A DNA stretch of 6,463 bases from Burkholderiaceae bacterium (GTDB lineage: Bacteria; Pseudomonadota; Gammaproteobacteria; Burkholderiales; Burkholderiaceae): assembly GCA_022701965.1 (NCBI GenBank), contig JAKONL010000395.1:1-6463 (forward strand), read 5' to 3'. The position numbers were made by a program, and so were the translations under genes. The notes beneath the pieces are model-generated. The model was given only the letters and a program-made list of their open reading frames with translations, was not told where the DNA came from and did no database searches. Of this stretch, positions 6,184 through 6,463 are shown in pieces; positions within the stretch are counted from its first letter, which is position 1; each line of letters opens with the position of its first letter.

Positions 6184-6393
6184 ATGGCGATGCGCGGGCG
6201 CGGTAGCACTTTTTTCTACGCAAATCCACTCTGCGATTGCGGGTTATTTCGCAATGCGAAAGAAGTGTGTCGAATTCGTCACGTCGATGGCTCGATCGTG
6301 GGCTTCGAACGTCACGACCTGCAGTTTCTCGTGACTAGGGATTACCCAGATCAGCGCTCGGATGGCTGCTGGAATCGTGTCGCAAAATTTTGA
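6184..6393 (+). CDS. Doubtful small open frame, 69 codons
   Basis: This ATG frame has a decent GAAAGG site 6 bases upstream (6172-6177) and encodes a peptide with three Cys in its first 30 residues (LCDCGLF, EVCRIRH) and one near the end. I recognise no family. The composition is unlike the neighbouring genes and the third-position GC bias expected here is not evident. It contains the palindrome at 6247-6261 and the CGTCACG repeats, which argues for non-coding sequence. It is listed so that it is not lost, but chance is the more likely explanation. Confidence 0.18.
   Translation: MAMRGRGSTFFYANPLCDCGLFRNAKEVCRIRHVDGSIVGFERHDLQFLVTRDYPDQRSDGCWNRVAKF
6247..6261. repeat. 15-base perfect palindrome TTTCGCA-A-TGCGAAA
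   Basis: Two 7-base arms around a single central A. A competing 6-bp stem uses ATTGCG (6236-6241) with CGCAAT (6250-6255). The form fits an operator half-site pair better than a terminator, as no T-run follows. Confidence 0.5.
6277..6335. repeat. Repeated CGTCACG words with an inverted copy
   Basis: CGTCACG occurs directly at 6277-6283 and 6310-6316. GTCACGA (6311-6317) is matched by its exact complement TCGTGAC at 6329-6335, giving a 7-bp stem with an 11-base loop. The direct copies start 33 bases apart, about three helical turns. Confidence 0.45.
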
Positions 6394-6431
6394 GCTGTCC
6401 AGTCCAGGGCGGGTCAGCCAAAACGGCTCGA

Positions 6432-6455
6432 TGATCGCAAACGATTGATCGCAAA
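6432..6455 (+). repeat. Tandem TGATCGCAAA pair, 14-base period
   Basis: TGATCGCAAA is found at 6432-6441 and again at 6446-6455, separated by CGAT. The core TCGCAAA also occurs once more at 6380-6386. The pair is very near the window end, so the array may continue beyond it. Confidence 0.5.
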
Positions 6456-6463
6456 GGGATTTC

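Larger units (their letters stand above)
6002..6463. other. Long intergenic stretch, no convincing gene; GC falls beyond about 6184
   Basis: Bases 6002-6120 are the leader and presumed promoter of the leftward operon. The best pair I can offer is TTAAAC (6075-6080) and TGAAAT (6052-6057) on the minus strand with 17-base spacing, which is weak. From about 6184 to the window end GC is about 54% by hand count, against roughly 65% or more in the genes. This part holds a 15-base palindrome (6247-6261), repeated CGTCACG words (6277-6335) and a tandem TGATCGCAAA pair (6432-6455). Only one short open frame (6184-6393) occurs and it has no recognisable homology. It may be a regulatory region for a gene to the right, or a decayed or acquired segment. 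Confidence 0.5.

Noticed and set aside
6193..6217. GC-rich block followed by six T's (6211-6216)
   Set aside because: The possible stem is only about 4 bp and no gene ends just upstream on the + strand.

Overview
The window is GC-rich (about 65% or more in the genes, by eye) and reads as ordinary chromosome from a proteobacterium, most likely a betaproteobacterium of the Burkholderiales type. The grounds are a glutamate racemase with a beta-type 'ACDGLA' segment, a homodimeric AceE-type E1, a DUF2789 protein, and a conserved protein that I associate with that group. No rRNA, tRNA, CRISPR array, insertion sequence or phage gene is visible.

Layout from left to right. (1) 2-412 (+): the C-terminal half of glutamate racemase (murI), cut by the window edge. 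(2) 409-1188 (+): an unidentified secreted protein with four cysteines, overlapping murI by the ATGA motif. (3) 1200-1796 (-): a secreted DUF4142 (ferritin-like fold) protein, converging on gene 2 with an 11-base gap. (4) 1797-1996: a 200-base divergent promoter region with nested inverted repeats. (5) 1997-2230 (+): a 77-residue DUF2789 protein. (6) A perfect 6-bp hairpin over its stop codon, which may serve both convergent transcripts. (7) A three-gene leftward unit, read from right to left: 6001-5348, a conserved protein with an acidic patch and a Gly/His-rich tail; 5313-2665, the thiamine-diphosphate E1 of a 2-oxoacid dehydrogenase (aceE type, 882 aa); 2638-2246, a DUF3140 protein. The gaps are 34 and 26 bases. 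(8) 6002-6463: a 462-base stretch without a convincing gene. It holds the leader of the leftward unit and, beyond about 6184, DNA of clearly lower GC (about 54% by hand count) with several short repeats.

Functionally, murI supplies D-glutamate for peptidoglycan and the E1 commits a 2-oxoacid (normally pyruvate) to acyl-CoA formation. The E1 gene is not followed by E2 (aceF) or E3 (lpd). It must borrow those subunits from elsewhere, or it is a paralog with another substrate. Its two DUF neighbours are candidates for co-regulated partners, but nothing in the sequence proves a role. I do not see a convincing new defence, mobile or biosynthetic system; the most useful leads are the isolated E1 operon and the repeat-bearing low-GC stretch at the right edge.
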